64,000 nt of DNA. Source: Marixanthomonas spongiae. Lineage in GTDB: Bacteria > Bacteroidota > Bacteroidia > Flavobacteriales > Flavobacteriaceae. Made by a program: the position numbers and the translations under genes. The notes beneath the pieces were generated by a model that searched no databases, was not told the origin of the DNA, and saw only the letters and a list, made by a program, of their open reading frames with translations. Positions 27,236-36,840 of the stretch are shown here, one piece after another (positions within the stretch are counted from its first letter, which is position 1; the number at the start of each line of letters is the position of its first letter). The DNA is taken from the NCBI RefSeq assembly GCF_003095375.1, contig NZ_QEHR01000007.1, positions 62,001 through 126,000 of the forward strand. Reading direction: 5' to 3'.

Positions 27236-28141
27236 TTAAATTTCAAATTCTTTTCCATCTTCGGCCAATTCCACCTTGAAGAAAATTTCTTCGGCCTCTT
27301 TTTTAAATAAGGACCGATCGCCGTAACGGCCAGAGTAATGCCCTAAAATCAAGGTGCCAACCGCTGCCCTTTTAGCAATTACTGCTGCTTCTTTGGCCGT
27401 GCTGTGCTTCGTTTTTTCGCATAGATGCTGGTGCGATTCCAAGAAAGTAGATTCGTGGTATAAAGCTGTTGCGTGTTGTATCTGCGGAACCATTTCTGGA
27501 TAAAAAGCGGTATCGCTGCAATACGCATACGATTTTGATGGGTCTGGCTCTAAAGTCACCGTTTTGTTTGCAATTAATTCACCTTTTTCGTTTTTTACAT
27601 CATAACCTTGCTTCAGTTTCTGAAAGTAGGTATGATGGATATTGGCTTTCTGGGCGGCTTCAAAATCCAGCTTTCGTTCTTTGGTTTTTTCCTGAAACAG
27701 AAAACCATTGGTATAAACCCGGTGTTTCAGCGGGATGGTGGTTACTGTTACTTTTTCGTCCTCAAAAAGCAAGGTAGGGACATTGCTGTCCAATTCGTGA
27801 AAAAACAGGGAATAATTGGTCCAGGATTTACTTAATTTCAGTTGAAGAAGAATGATTTCCTTAATGCCTTTCGGGCCGTAAATGTGCAGGTCTGCCTCCC
27901 TGCCCAATAGCAAAAAGGTGGAAATCAAACCTATTAAACCATAAAAATGGTCGCCGTGCAAATGCGATATAAAAATATGCTTAACACGCGAAAACTTCAC
28001 CTTGTACCTTCGAAGTTGCACTTGGGTGCCTTCTCCGCAATCTATCAAAAATAAATGTCCTTGAACTTCCAACACCTGTGCGGTAGGATTTGCATTTATA
28101 TGTGGTGTTGCAGAATGGCAACCAAGGATAGTCAATTTCAT
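27236..28141 (-). CDS. rnz: ribonuclease Z
   Basis: A 301-residue metallo-beta-lactamase-fold endonuclease that trims tRNA 3' trailers. Zinc ligands sit in SHLHGDH (His60, His62, Asp64, His65); further ligands are in AYCSDTAFY and in LILGHYSGRY. The exosite region typical of short RNase Z lies around residues 150-180. Length is usual for the bacterial form. It is the last gene of a run pyrR-pyrB-small STAS-like gene-rnz on the minus strand, with 44 bp to the preceding gene. Confidence 0.93.
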   Translation of the reverse strand: MKLTILGCHSATPHINANPTAQVLEVQGHLFLIDCGEGTQVQLRRYKVKFSRVKHIFISHLHGDHFYGLIGLISTFLLLGREADLHIYGPKGIKEIILLQLKLSKSWTNYSLFFHELDSNVPTLLFEDEKVTVTTIPLKHRVYTNGFLFQEKTKERKLDFEAAQKANIHHTYFQKLKQGYDVKNEKGELIANKTVTLEPDPSKSYAYCSDTAFYPEMVPQIQHATALYHESTFLESHQHLCEKTKHSTAKEAAVIAKRAAVGTLILGHYSGRYGDRSLFKKEAEEIFFKVELAEDGKEFEI

Positions 28142-28185
28142 AAAGTAGAATTTATTAGGTTTCTTTTCAGAAGAAAGAAATAAAT

Positions 28186-28521
28186 CTAGAAACCCAAATC
28201 ACGTTCAATCTCCTCCATTTCAACGATGTCTTCAGCTTCTTGGAGCGTAGGCACCACAATCATTTCCATTGGGATGACATCTGGATTTATGGCATTATTG
28301 ACCAAAACAAATGATTGTTTGGTCTTACGGTGCAGGTTTGATACTTTTAAAAACTGAAGCAGTTCTTCCAGTTGTAACTTATCGTATTTCAATAGATCGA
28401 CGACTACGTTCTGGCCTTTAAATTTCTTTGGGATTTGATATTCCAAAAAAGAAGCAAAGTCTGCGATATCATCTTGCTCGTCAGCCAATACCACATAGTT
28501 GTCGTGATTTTTTATATTCAT
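28186..28521 (-). CDS. small STAS-like protein next to rnz
   Basis: A 111-residue acidic protein. The alternation NYVVLADEQDD, FKGQNVVVDLLKYDKLQLEELLQFL, KQSFVLVNN and IVVPTLQEAEDIVEMEEIE fits a beta-alpha STAS-like fold (anti-sigma-antagonist type) without a recognisable phospho-serine loop. Such proteins next to rnz in flavobacteria are sometimes labelled ribonuclease Z by proximity, which is unsupported: there is no metal-binding motif. The start follows the pyrB stop by one base (TAATATG), so translation is probably coupled. Function unknown. Confidence 0.75.
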   Translation of the reverse strand: MNIKNHDNYVVLADEQDDIADFASFLEYQIPKKFKGQNVVVDLLKYDKLQLEELLQFLKVSNLHRKTKQSFVLVNNAINPDVIPMEMIVVPTLQEAEDIVEMEEIERDLGF

Positions 28522-28522
28522 A

Positions 28523-29449
28523 TTATTGAATTTTTGAAGCCAATAAGTACAGTACCGCCATACGCACTGCGACTCCGTTTTGTACTTGGTTTAAAATAAT
28601 GGCCTGCTTGCTGTCGGCCACATCACTGGTAATTTCTACTCCACGGTTTATGGGGCCAGGATGCATCACCACAATATCTTTGTTCAATGAGTCCAATAAT
28701 TTTTTATTGACCCCAAATTGCTGTGTGTATTCCCTGGTTGAAGGGAAATAACTAATGTCCATCCGTTCGTTTTGAACCCGTAGCATATTGGCGACATCGC
28801 ACCATTGCAACGCGTTTCGAAGGTTGGTTTCCACTTCAACACCCAAATGTTCAATATATTTGGGAATAAGCGTTTTAGGACCGCATACTTTAACCGTTGC
28901 TCCAAGTTTTTGAAGTGCGAAAATATTGCTCAGCGCTACCCTGGAATGTAATATATCACCAACAATAACTACTTTTTTCCCTGCTACATCACCTAATTTT
29001 TCCCTAATGGAATAACAATCCAACAACGCTTGTGTTGGATGTTCGTGAGCGCCATCACCGGCATTCACGATACTTGCTTTAATGTTTTTTGAAAGAAAAA
29101 TGCCCGCTCCCGGGTTTGGGTGCCGCATCACCACCATATCTACTTTCATAGAAAGAATATTGTTTACGGTGTCGATCAAGGTTTCCCCCTTTTTTACCGA
29201 AGAAGATGCTGCAGAAAAGTTGATGACGTCTGCAGAGAGCCTTTTCTCTGCCAGTTCAAAAGAAAGACGGGTTCTGGTGCTGTTTTCAAAAAAAAGGTTT
29301 GCAATGGTAATATCGCGAAGGGAGGGTACTTTTTTAATGGGCCGGTTGATTACTTCTTTAAAATGATCGGCCGTTTCAAAGATAAGGTTAATGTCATCTT
29401 CGGTGATGTATTTTATTCCCAATAAGTGGTTTACACTTAGTTCGCTCAT
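28523..29449 (-). CDS. pyrB: aspartate carbamoyltransferase catalytic subunit
   Basis: A 308-residue enzyme that joins carbamoyl phosphate and aspartate in the first committed step of pyrimidine synthesis. The carbamoyl-phosphate loop ENSTRTRLSFE (STRT at 57-60) and HEHPTQALLD are diagnostic, and the aspartate-binding MHPGPINRG lies near the C-terminus. No pyrI regulatory gene is adjacent. It follows pyrR by ~93 bp, with an imperfect hairpin in between; the pair is probably an operon. Confidence 0.94.
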   Translation of the reverse strand: MSELSVNHLLGIKYITEDDINLIFETADHFKEVINRPIKKVPSLRDITIANLFFENSTRTRLSFELAEKRLSADVINFSAASSSVKKGETLIDTVNNILSMKVDMVVMRHPNPGAGIFLSKNIKASIVNAGDGAHEHPTQALLDCYSIREKLGDVAGKKVVIVGDILHSRVALSNIFALQKLGATVKVCGPKTLIPKYIEHLGVEVETNLRNALQWCDVANMLRVQNERMDISYFPSTREYTQQFGVNKKLLDSLNKDIVVMHPGPINRGVEITSDVADSKQAIILNQVQNGVAVRMAVLYLLASKIQ

Positions 29450-29476
29450 TATGTTTAGTGTTTCTTATATTTTACC

Positions 29477-29537
29477 CTTCGGCTACGCTCAGGGCACCAA
29501 CCATCAGTTCATGTATGGTTGCTGAGCGGTGCCGAAG
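29477..29537. repeat. REP-like imperfect palindrome between pyrR and pyrB
   Basis: The arms CTTCGGCTACGCTCAG... and ...CTGAGCGGTGCCGAAG form an imperfect hairpin of ~60 bp. The core CTTCGGCTACGCTC resembles the core CTCGACTGCGCTC of the palindrome at 42693, suggesting a shared repeat family. Confidence 0.65.
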
Positions 29538-29542
29538 TAACT

Positions 29543-30082
29543 TTAATTACTTACTAAATATACCATGTCTTCCCCTTCGTTTTCTTTCCAGCATACTTTT
29601 ACTTTTTCGTTGTTTATGGCATCTACTTGCCTTCCCCTGTAATCTGGTTGAATGGGCAAATGCCGGCTAAACCGCCTATCTATTAACGTCAAAAGTTCTA
29701 TTTCTAAAGGTCTGCCAAACGATTGTACGGCGGTCAAGGCCGAACGGATGCTCCTGCCCGTGTACAGTACATCGTCTATAAAGACCACTTTTTTATCTTC
29801 AACTACAAAATCAATGTTGGTTTTGTTAGCCTCCAAGGATTTTCCGCTTCGCCTGAAATCATCTCGGTAAAAGGTAATATCTAAATAGCCCAGTTGGATG
29901 TTCTTTATTTTATAGTCTTCTTCCAAAACTGTTTTTAACCGTTCGGCCAAGAACACACCACGCGGTTGTATTCCTATTAAAACGGTATCGGTAAAGGTGT
30001 CGTGATTTTCAATTAATTGGCAAGCCAAGCGATGAAGCGCAATATTGATTTCGGTTGCGTTTAGTAACACTTTTTGGCTCAT
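29543..30082 (-). CDS. pyrR: PyrR: pyr regulator / uracil phosphoribosyltransferase
   Basis: A 179-residue type I phosphoribosyltransferase with the PRPP loop VVFIDDVLYTGRSIR. The N-terminal EINIALHRLACQLIENH and GIQPRGVFLAERL segments match PyrR. In Gram-positive bacteria PyrR binds pyr mRNA and also makes UMP from uracil. No PyrR-type RNA binding loop was recognised upstream of pyrB, so here the enzyme activity may be the main role. It heads the pyrR-pyrB cluster, and a TACTTTTG box lies ~30 bp upstream of its ATG. Confidence 0.9.
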   Translation of the reverse strand: MSQKVLLNATEINIALHRLACQLIENHDTFTDTVLIGIQPRGVFLAERLKTVLEEDYKIKNIQLGYLDITFYRDDFRRSGKSLEANKTNIDFVVEDKKVVFIDDVLYTGRSIRSALTAVQSFGRPLEIELLTLIDRRFSRHLPIQPDYRGRQVDAINNEKVKVCWKENEGEDMVYLVSN

Positions 30083-30110
30083 AAGGTAGTCAAGCTAAGA
30101 TTCAAAATAC

Positions 30111-30118
30111 AAAAGTAC
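30111..30118 (-). promoter_or_regulatory. -7 promoter element for pyrR
   Basis: Minus-strand TACTTTTG, an exact TAnnTTTG match, ends 29 bp before the pyrR ATG. The -33 element is unclear. Confidence 0.55.
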
Positions 30119-30257
30119 TATTTTTTTGATGAAATGATAGGCTTCTGTATTTTTCGGTTTTGATGGATTTCTTTTTAAAATTTCAGAAGAATAATTCAAC
30201 ATTTCAAACTAAAAAGTATTTTGTACTTTTAGAGGAACCAACCAAAAAACGAAAATT

Positions 30258-30689
30258 ATGACCACTACAACCAAACCCAACACTGCTTTTTGGATCATTG
30301 CAGTTATAGCACTCATCTGGAACCTGATGGGTACCTTTAACTTTTTAGCATCCAACTTTATGGAAGACATGCTAAGTGAAGCCTATTCTGAAGAAGAACT
30401 CATGCTTTTGGAATCGTTACCCTCGTGGTATGCCATTGTATTTGGCGTAGCGGTATTTTCTGGACTGTTAGGCTGCTTTCTTTTATTGTTGCGTAAAAAA
30501 GCGGCTATCGGTTTATTCTTTATATCGTTGCTTGCCGTGCTTTTACAAATGGGCTATTGGATTTTCGCCACTGATGTTATGGATGTCATGGGTCCCCAAG
30601 CGATTATTATGCCCCTGGTCGTGATTGCCATTTGCATTTTCCTGTATTTTTATAGCAAAGGCGCCAAGCAACGTGGTTGGCTTAATTAA
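30258..30689 (+). CDS. small four-helix membrane protein of unknown function
   Basis: A 143-residue hydrophobic protein with four predicted membrane helices: 11-31 (FWIIAVIALIWNLMGTF), ~58-78, ~82-100 and ~115-133. An acidic loop (LSEAYSEEELMLLE) follows helix 1, and the C-terminus is basic (SKGAKQRGW). No family motif is recognised. It stands alone, converges with corA at a 1-bp gap, and has a near-consensus TACTTTTA box ~40 bp upstream. The function cannot be inferred from context. Confidence 0.7.
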   Translation: MTTTTKPNTAFWIIAVIALIWNLMGTFNFLASNFMEDMLSEAYSEEELMLLESLPSWYAIVFGVAVFSGLLGCFLLLLRKKAAIGLFFISLLAVLLQMGYWIFATDVMDVMGPQAIIMPLVVIAICIFLYFYSKGAKQRGWLN

Positions 30690-30690
30690 A

Positions 30691-31779
30691 TTATAACCAC
30701 TTTTTACGTTTAAAATACCAAAGTAGGCCAAAAAAGACCAGAATCATTGCGGCCCAAAGGTAGTAATATCCATACCGTAGGTGAAGCTCGGGCATGTGCT
30801 CGAAGTTCATGCCGTAAATACCGGCCATAAAGGTTAGCGGAATGAAAATGGACGCCATAATGGTCAATACCTTCATGACTTCGTTCATTTTATTGCTTAT
30901 GGTGGTCATGTACATATCCATCAAGCCCCAGATCATTTCGCGGTAAATATCTACGCTTTCTGAAACTTGAATGATGTTATCGTATAGGTCGCGAATGTAA
31001 TTTTTGGTGCGGTTTTCTATTAAAGCTGTGTCTATTTTTTCAATCCGGTTGATTATTTCCCGTAACGGTACCACGGCACGGCGAATGCGCAGTATTTCTT
31101 TTTTCAGGGTTTGAATGTCATGGGTGATGTCCTCCTCCACTTTATCCTGAAACAATTGATCTTCTATAAACTCAATTTTAGCACTTAGGGTTTCGATTAC
31201 GCTGAAATAATTGTCCACAATGGCATCGAGAATTGCGAACATAAGGTAATCTGCCCCTTTTTGCCGTACGCGCCCTTTTGAGTTTTCAATCCGGTCCCTC
31301 AGGCCATCGAACACATCGCCATCGGCCTCTTGAAAGGTGGTTACATAATTGTGGCCCACGACCATGCTCACGTGTTCGTTGATGAAGTCACCATCATCGG
31401 TATAATGGAGCATTTTAAAAACAATAAATAAGTAATCTTCATATTCGTCCATTTTCGGACGTTGGTTGGTAGTTACAATATCTTCCTGAATCAACGGGTG
31501 CAAATTGTAATAATCGCCCAAACGCTCTATTTCTTTGGTATTGTTAAGGCCATTGACATTGATCCATGTAACGTGTTCTGAACTTTCAAAAGCAAACGCG
31601 TCTTCAATGTTTTCAGAATCCAACCGTTTATAATGATCTTTTGAATAATCAATGATTTCCAACTTGGTAACCGCTGCTTCCTTTTTACCCGTATACGTAA
31701 CCTGTCCCGGTACTTCATTTCGGTTTTTAGACGGTTTTACTTTTGGAAGTTTTATACGGCGTTTTTTTCTTGCGGTCAT
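30691..31779 (-). CDS. corA: magnesium/cobalt transporter CorA
   Basis: A 362-residue inner-membrane channel. The long N-terminal cytoplasmic domain ends in a stalk helix that leads into TM1 carrying the signature YGMNF (ion selectivity), with a second membrane helix YYYLWAAMILVFFGLLWYF and a basic C-terminus (KRKKWL). It forms pentamers and takes up Mg2+. Two TM helices and the GMN motif make the assignment firm. The gene diverges from the his cluster end by 40 bp. Confidence 0.93.
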   Translation of the reverse strand: MTARKKRRIKLPKVKPSKNRNEVPGQVTYTGKKEAAVTKLEIIDYSKDHYKRLDSENIEDAFAFESSEHVTWINVNGLNNTKEIERLGDYYNLHPLIQEDIVTTNQRPKMDEYEDYLFIVFKMLHYTDDGDFINEHVSMVVGHNYVTTFQEADGDVFDGLRDRIENSKGRVRQKGADYLMFAILDAIVDNYFSVIETLSAKIEFIEDQLFQDKVEEDITHDIQTLKKEILRIRRAVVPLREIINRIEKIDTALIENRTKNYIRDLYDNIIQVSESVDIYREMIWGLMDMYMTTISNKMNEVMKVLTIMASIFIPLTFMAGIYGMNFEHMPELHLRYGYYYLWAAMILVFFGLLWYFKRKKWL

Positions 31780-31818
31780 ATAGTGCGTTTTGAATATATT
31801 TAAAAGTAATAATAAATA

Positions 31819-32418
31819 CTAATTATGCCTATTCCGCAGCACTTTTTCAACATCTGAAAGTTCAAATCCCTTTGCCTGCAACAAAATCAGGTAATGAAAC
31901 AATAAGTCGGCGCTTTCATTTAAAAACAAATCATCGTTGGTATCTTTTGCCTCAATAACAACTTCTACCGCCTCCTCTCCTACTTTTTGGGCTATCTTAT
32001 TCATTCCATCTCTAAAAAGTGAGGAAACATACGATTTTTCATTTTCTAAATCATTTTTCCGATCTTCAATCACCTCTTCGAGCTTTGAAAGAAACCCGAA
32101 ATTTGAAATATTTTCCTCTTTCCAACACGTATCGGAACCTTTGTGACACGTTGGTCCTTGGGGGGTTGCTTGAATTAGCAATGCATCGTTATCACAATCT
32201 ACTTTTATCGAAATCAGTTTTAAAAAATTACCGCTCTCCTCTCCTTTTGTCCACAATCGGTTTTTACTTCGGCTAAAGAAGGTAACTTTCTTGGTTTGGT
32301 TGGTTTTCAGGAACGCTTCTTCGTTCATGTAACCTAACATCAATACATTTTTTGTGATGGAATCTTGTATAATTGCCGGAACTAAACCGTTTTCGTATTT
32401 TGTATAATCTATTTGCAT
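31819..32418 (-). CDS. hisIE: bifunctional PR-AMP cyclohydrolase / PR-ATP pyrophosphatase
   Basis: A 199-residue fusion catalysing steps 2 and 3 of histidine synthesis. The HisI half (1-~105) has MLGYMNEEAF, FSRSKNRLWTKGE and the zinc-binding GPTCHKGSDTC. The HisE half (~110-199) has the MazG-like helical core KVGEEAVEVVIEAK. Last gene of the his operon; it starts 4 bp after the hisF stop. Confidence 0.94.
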   Translation of the reverse strand: MQIDYTKYENGLVPAIIQDSITKNVLMLGYMNEEAFLKTNQTKKVTFFSRSKNRLWTKGEESGNFLKLISIKVDCDNDALLIQATPQGPTCHKGSDTCWKEENISNFGFLSKLEEVIEDRKNDLENEKSYVSSLFRDGMNKIAQKVGEEAVEVVIEAKDTNDDLFLNESADLLFHYLILLQAKGFELSDVEKVLRNRHN

Positions 32419-32422
32419 ACTC

Positions 32423-33178
32423 TTATATTCTAACAGGGATTCCCTGTGTTTGTAATTCTTTTTTTAATGCTGAAACTTCTATTTCCTTGAAATGGAACAC
32501 GCTCGCGGCCAAAGCAGCATCAGCTTTTCCTATTTTAAAAGCATCAATAAAATGGTGTATGGCACCTGCTCCACCTGAAGCGATAATTGGAATATTTAGG
32601 GTTTCTGAAAGCTTTTTCAATGCTTCATTTGCAAAACCGTCTTTTGTGCCATCGTTATCCATTGAAGTAAACAAAATTTCTCCAGCTCCTCTTTTTTCGA
32701 CTTCTTGAGCCCAATCAAATAAGTTAAGTGTTGTTGGTTCTTTTCCGCCCACCAAATGTACAATCCATTCACCCTCGATTTGCTTTGCGTCGATTGCAAC
32801 CACAATACATTGTGAACCGAATTTAGCAGCTAAATCGTTTATTAACTGCGGATTTTTAACTGCGGAAGAATTTATGGAGACTTTATCGGCACCGTTTTTC
32901 AACAACACTTCAACGTCTTCCACACTCGAAATGCCGCCGCCAACGGTGAAAGGAATATTTATGGCTTCGGCAACTTGTAAAACCATGTTGGCGAGTGTTT
33001 TACGGCGTTCTTCGGTAGCTGAAATGTCCAAAAATACCAACTCATCGGCTCCAGTTTCAGAATATATTTTAGCCAATTCCACCGGATCTCCCGCATCGCG
33101 TAGGTTTACAAAATTGACACCTTTGACGGTGCGACTGTTTTTTATATCCAAACAAGGGATTATTCGTTTAGTCAACAT
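32423..33178 (-). CDS. hisF: imidazole glycerol phosphate synthase, cyclase subunit
   Basis: A 251-residue TIM barrel that, with HisH, converts PRFAR plus ammonia to IGP and AICAR. Catalytic aspartates are Asp11 in IIPCLDIKN and the one in VVAIDAKQ (~130); phosphate-binding GGG and ASGGAG loops are present. A 157-bp gap, unusual inside this otherwise packed operon, separates it from hisA. Confidence 0.95.
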   Translation of the reverse strand: MLTKRIIPCLDIKNSRTVKGVNFVNLRDAGDPVELAKIYSETGADELVFLDISATEERRKTLANMVLQVAEAINIPFTVGGGISSVEDVEVLLKNGADKVSINSSAVKNPQLINDLAAKFGSQCIVVAIDAKQIEGEWIVHLVGGKEPTTLNLFDWAQEVEKRGAGEILFTSMDNDGTKDGFANEALKKLSETLNIPIIASGGAGAIHHFIDAFKIGKADAALAASVFHFKEIEVSALKKELQTQGIPVRI

Positions 33179-33187
33179 AATTAAAAG

Positions 33188-33225
33188 TACGAGTTACGAA
33201 CGACGAGCGACGAGATATGAGTGAC
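33188..33225. repeat. degenerate short direct repeats (ACGAG unit) in the hisA-hisF gap
   Basis: An island of ACGAG/ACGAA/GCGACGAG units in a row, each slightly altered, sits in the 157-bp gap between hisA and hisF. A loose direct repeat AAATCATAG also occurs twice further along the gap (near 33256 and 33310). Confidence 0.55.
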
Positions 33226-33335
33226 ACGGTTCGAATTAATAATTTCTTTTTATAAATCATAGTCTTATTCTTACAATTTTTATGGACGCTACGATTATTG
33301 TTAACAATAAAATCATAGTTTTCTTTACTCAAAGT

Positions 33336-34067
33336 TCAGGACTTTTCGCTCAAAATATATTTTTCAAGTTGTTTTAAAGATATTCTGTTTTCATAAATAG
33401 CTTTTCCTAAAATAGTTCCTTCACAACCTATTTCAGAAAGCTTAGGAAGATCATCGAAGGTAGCAACACCACCTGAAGCAATTAGTTTTAAATTCTCGGT
33501 TTCAGCTAAAATTTGTTTGTACAGTTCAAACGAAGGACCTTCTAACATCCCATCTTTACTAATGTCTGTACAAATTACATAGGTTGCTCCTTCAGTTTGA
33601 TATTTTTGAATAAACGGAATGACAAACTCATCACTTTCTTCTAACCAGCCACTTACAGCAACTTTTTCATCTTTTGCATCAGCACCTAAAATAATTTTGT
33701 CGCTACCATATTTTTGTAACCAGTTTTTAAAAACAGCTGGGTCTTTAACCGCAATACTTCCACCAGTTATTTGATTAGCGCCACTATTAAAGGCTATTTC
33801 TAGATCTTTATCACTTTTTAAACCACCTCCAAAATCTATTTGTAGGTTGCTTTTAGAAGCTATTTCTTCTAAAATTTTATGGTTAACAATATGTCTACTT
33901 TTTGCCCCATCTAAATCTACTAAATGTAGATATTTAATTCCATGATCCTCAAGTTGTTTAGCAACCTCTAGCGGGTTCTCGTTGTATATTTTTTTTGTGT
34001 TGTAATCCCCTTTTGAAAGCCGTACACATTTACCTTCAATAATATCTATAGCAGGTATTATTCTCAT
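33336..34067 (-). CDS. hisA: ProFAR isomerase
   Basis: A 243-residue TIM barrel performing the Amadori rearrangement of ProFAR to PRFAR. The N-terminal [19 protein letters not shown] carries the catalytic Asp8; the second acid lies in LGADAKDEK, and phosphate loops FGGGLKSD and ASGGVA are visible. It begins 2 bp after the hisH stop. Homologous to HisF, as expected. Confidence 0.95.
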   Translation of the reverse strand: MRIIPAIDIIEGKCVRLSKGDYNTKKIYNENPLEVAKQLEDHGIKYLHLVDLDGAKSRHIVNHKILEEIASKSNLQIDFGGGLKSDKDLEIAFNSGANQITGGSIAVKDPAVFKNWLQKYGSDKIILGADAKDEKVAVSGWLEESDEFVIPFIQKYQTEGATYVICTDISKDGMLEGPSFELYKQILAETENLKLIASGGVATFDDLPKLSEIGCEGTILGKAIYENRISLKQLEKYILSEKS

Positions 34068-34069
34068 AA

Positions 34070-34651
34070 TTAAATCGTTAAAAAGTTCTTTAATGTTTTT
34101 TCTCCAGCAACGCTACTTTTTTCTGGGTGAAATTGAACGCCGTAGAAGTTGTCTTTTTGCAATGCAGAAGAATAACCCCCGTCATAGTCAGTCATTGCAA
34201 TGGTTTCATCGCAAATTGGGGCATAGTAGCTATGCACCAAATACATAAACTCATTTTCTGAAATACCTTTAAATAAATCAGACTGTAAGTTTGAAATGGT
34301 ATTCCAGCCCATTTGCGGGACTTTTAAGGTGTTTGAAAACCGTTTTACGTCAACATTAAAAATACCTAAACCCTTCGTATTCCCTTCTTCCGAAGTAGTA
34401 CAAAGCAATTGCATTCCCAAACAAATACCTAAAACGGGTTGTTTTAAGGTCGGTATGAGCTTGTCTAAGCCTGTTTCTTTTAGCATTTTCATCGCACTGT
34501 CTGCGTGGCCTACACCAGGGAAAATCACTTTATCGGCAGTTTTAATTTCTTCTTCATTACTACTCAAAGCAGCATTAAACCCTAACCTTTCAATAGCAAA
34601 CTGTAGACTTTTAATATTTCCGGCACCATAATCTATAATAACTATATTCAT
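34070..34651 (-). CDS. hisH: imidazole glycerol phosphate synthase, glutaminase subunit
   Basis: A 193-residue class I glutamine amidotransferase that supplies ammonia to HisF. The nucleophile Cys is in GICLGMQLL, and the His-Glu pair in FHPEKSS. The oxyanion-strand motif PGVGHAD is present. Its ATG overlaps the hisB TAA by one base (TAATG). Confidence 0.95.
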   Translation of the reverse strand: MNIVIIDYGAGNIKSLQFAIERLGFNAALSSNEEEIKTADKVIFPGVGHADSAMKMLKETGLDKLIPTLKQPVLGICLGMQLLCTTSEEGNTKGLGIFNVDVKRFSNTLKVPQMGWNTISNLQSDLFKGISENEFMYLVHSYYAPICDETIAMTDYDGGYSSALQKDNFYGVQFHPEKSSVAGEKTLKNFLTI

Positions 34652-35787
34652 TACAATACGCCTTTTGTAGATGGTAAAATCATCTTGTCTGTATCTCGCT
34701 TTACTGCAATTTTTATTGCTTTAGCAAAAGCCTTAAAAATCGACTCTATTTTATGGTGTTCATTGGTTCCTTCTGCTTTAATATTAAGGTTAGCCTTAGC
34801 TCCGTCTGTAAAACTTTTAAAGAAATGGTAGAACATTTCGGTAGGCATTTTACCGATCATTTCCCGTTTGAAATCGGCTTCCCAGACTAACCAGTTTCGT
34901 CCGCCGAAATCAATGGCAACCTGCGCTAAGCAATCGTCCATGGGCAAACAAAATCCGTAGCGCTCTATTCCAAGCTTGTTGCCCAGTGCTTTTGAAAACA
35001 CTTCGCCTAAAGCAATAGCTGTGTCTTCTATGGTGTGGTGTTCGTCTACTTCTAAATCACCCGTAACATGTACCGTAAGATCCATTTGACCGTGCCGCGC
35101 TATTTGATCCAACATATGGTCAAAAAACGCAATCCCGGTGTCAATGGTACTTTTTCCTGTGCCGTCAAGATTTAACTGTATGGAAATATCTGTTTCATTT
35201 GTTTTTCTTTTGATTTCGGCAGTTCTTGCATCTAACTTTAAAAACTCATAAATAGCTTTCCAGTCATTGGTTTCTAATGCGATGACCGAGTTTAAATCTT
35301 CTTTTTTAACGCTTATTTCGTTTGTTCCCAATTGAGTGTCATCATTGATGAAAATAGCTTTTGCACCTAAGTTTTTAGCCAATTCCACGTCGGTTAATCG
35401 ATCACCGATTACAAAGGAGTTTTTCAAATCGTATTCCCCTGAAAAATACTGCTGTAACAATGCTGTACCTGGTTTTCGCGTAGGTGCGTTTTCATGAGGA
35501 AAAGTTCTATCTATAAAAACCTCATTAAAAACCACGCCTTCATTTTCAAAAGCTTTGAGTATAAAATCTTGAACAGGCCAGAATGTTTCTTCTGGAAATG
35601 AGTCAGTGCCCAAACCATCTTGATTGGTAATCATAACGAGCTCAAAATCCAATTCCTTAGCTATTTTAGCCAAATACGTGAAAACCTTTGGGTAAAAGAC
35701 CATCTTCTCAAAGGCATCAATTTGTTCATCAACGGTTTCTTTAATTAAGGTTCCGTCCCTATCTATAAATAATACGTTCTTTTTCAT
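34651..35787 (-). CDS. hisB: bifunctional histidinol-phosphatase / IGP dehydratase
   Basis: A 378-residue fusion. Residues 1-~165 are a HAD phosphatase with the nucleophile in FIDRDGTLI (Asp9, Asp11) and the KPGTALL and GDRLTDVE motifs. Residues ~190-378 are the Mn-dependent imidazole glycerol-phosphate dehydratase with [27 protein letters not shown] and the second HHKIES metal site. This gives steps 6 and 8 of the pathway. Its ATG overlaps the hisC stop by one base. Confidence 0.95.
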   Translation of the reverse strand: MKKNVLFIDRDGTLIKETVDEQIDAFEKMVFYPKVFTYLAKIAKELDFELVMITNQDGLGTDSFPEETFWPVQDFILKAFENEGVVFNEVFIDRTFPHENAPTRKPGTALLQQYFSGEYDLKNSFVIGDRLTDVELAKNLGAKAIFINDDTQLGTNEISVKKEDLNSVIALETNDWKAIYEFLKLDARTAEIKRKTNETDISIQLNLDGTGKSTIDTGIAFFDHMLDQIARHGQMDLTVHVTGDLEVDEHHTIEDTAIALGEVFSKALGNKLGIERYGFCLPMDDCLAQVAIDFGGRNWLVWEADFKREMIGKMPTEMFYHFFKSFTDGAKANLNIKAEGTNEHHKIESIFKAFAKAIKIAVKRDTDKMILPSTKGVL

Positions 35788-36836
35788 TATTGAAGTTGTT
35801 TTAGTGAAGCGATTAATCGTGCATTTTCTTCGGGTGTTCCTACTGTAAAACGTAACATATTTTCACAAAGCGGTTGACTGCTGCGATTGCGAACTACAAA
35901 TCCTTTTTCCAGTAATTGATTATATCTTTTTGTAGCATCATCTACTCGACACAAAATAAAATTAGCTTCTGAAGGTATTATTTTATTGATAAAATTTACT
36001 TCAAGTAAAGCTTTATATAACTTATTCTTTTCTATTATTAATGAGTCTATTTCATTGTTTGTAGTTGATATTTTCTGTAGTCGATGTATAGCTTTCTCCT
36101 GTGTTAAAGAGTTGATGTTGTAAGGTGGTTTTATTTTATTTAATACAGCAATAATTTCTTCGGAAGCAAAACAAATGCCCAGTCTTATTCCTGCCATTCC
36201 ATAAGCTTTTGAAAGGGTTTGGGTAACGACCAAATTAGGAAACCGCGCTAATTTTTTTGACCAACTTTCTTTTTCTGAAAAATCGATATACGCCTCATCG
36301 ATTACCACCAAACCTTTAAAACTGCTTAATAGTTGTTTAATTTTAGCTTCAGAAAAAGCCGTCCCTGTCGGATTATTGGGTGAACAGAGAAAAATTATTT
36401 TGGTTTGTGCATCAACTGTCTCTAAAATGGCTGGAATATTGGGTTGAAATGCTTCAGTCAACAACACTTCCCTGTTTTCAATATTATTAATTCCAGCGAG
36501 TACTTTGTACATTCCGTAGGTTGGCGGAAGCGTTATTATATTGTCTTTTGCGGGTTCACAGAAGGCTCTAAAAAGCAAATCCAATACTTCATCGCTACCA
36601 TTACCCAACAGCATGTTTTTTTCTGAAATGCCTTTAATTGTCCCTATCTCTTTCTTTAAACGCCGTTGTTGCGGGTCGGGGTAGCGATTTACACCATTTT
36701 CAAAGGGATTTTCGTTCGCGTCCAAAAAAACCATCGAAGCGCCTGTTTCTGTGAATTCATCACGGGCAGAACTGTACGGCTCTAAGGCTGCAACATTGGG
36801 ACGTACCAATGTTTTTAAGTTGAATGTATTTTTCAT
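35787..36836 (-). CDS. hisC: histidinol-phosphate aminotransferase
   Basis: A 349-residue fold-type I PLP enzyme converting imidazole acetol phosphate to histidinol phosphate. The PLP lysine is in [12 protein letters not shown] and the phosphate-binding arginine in GIRLG; DANENPF and [12 protein letters not shown] lie at the N-terminus. Its stop overlaps the hisB ATG, and 4 bp separate it from hisD. Confidence 0.94.
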   Translation of the reverse strand: MKNTFNLKTLVRPNVAALEPYSSARDEFTETGASMVFLDANENPFENGVNRYPDPQQRRLKKEIGTIKGISEKNMLLGNGSDEVLDLLFRAFCEPAKDNIITLPPTYGMYKVLAGINNIENREVLLTEAFQPNIPAILETVDAQTKIIFLCSPNNPTGTAFSEAKIKQLLSSFKGLVVIDEAYIDFSEKESWSKKLARFPNLVVTQTLSKAYGMAGIRLGICFASEEIIAVLNKIKPPYNINSLTQEKAIHRLQKISTTNNEIDSLIIEKNKLYKALLEVNFINKIIPSEANFILCRVDDATKRYNQLLEKGFVVRNRSSQPLCENMLRFTVGTPEENARLIASLKQLQ

Positions 36837-36840
36837 CGTA

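Noticed and set aside
29449-29543. PyrR-responsive RNA attenuator between pyrR and pyrB
   Set aside because: The hairpin is REP-like, has no T-run and no visible PyrR anti-antiterminator loop.
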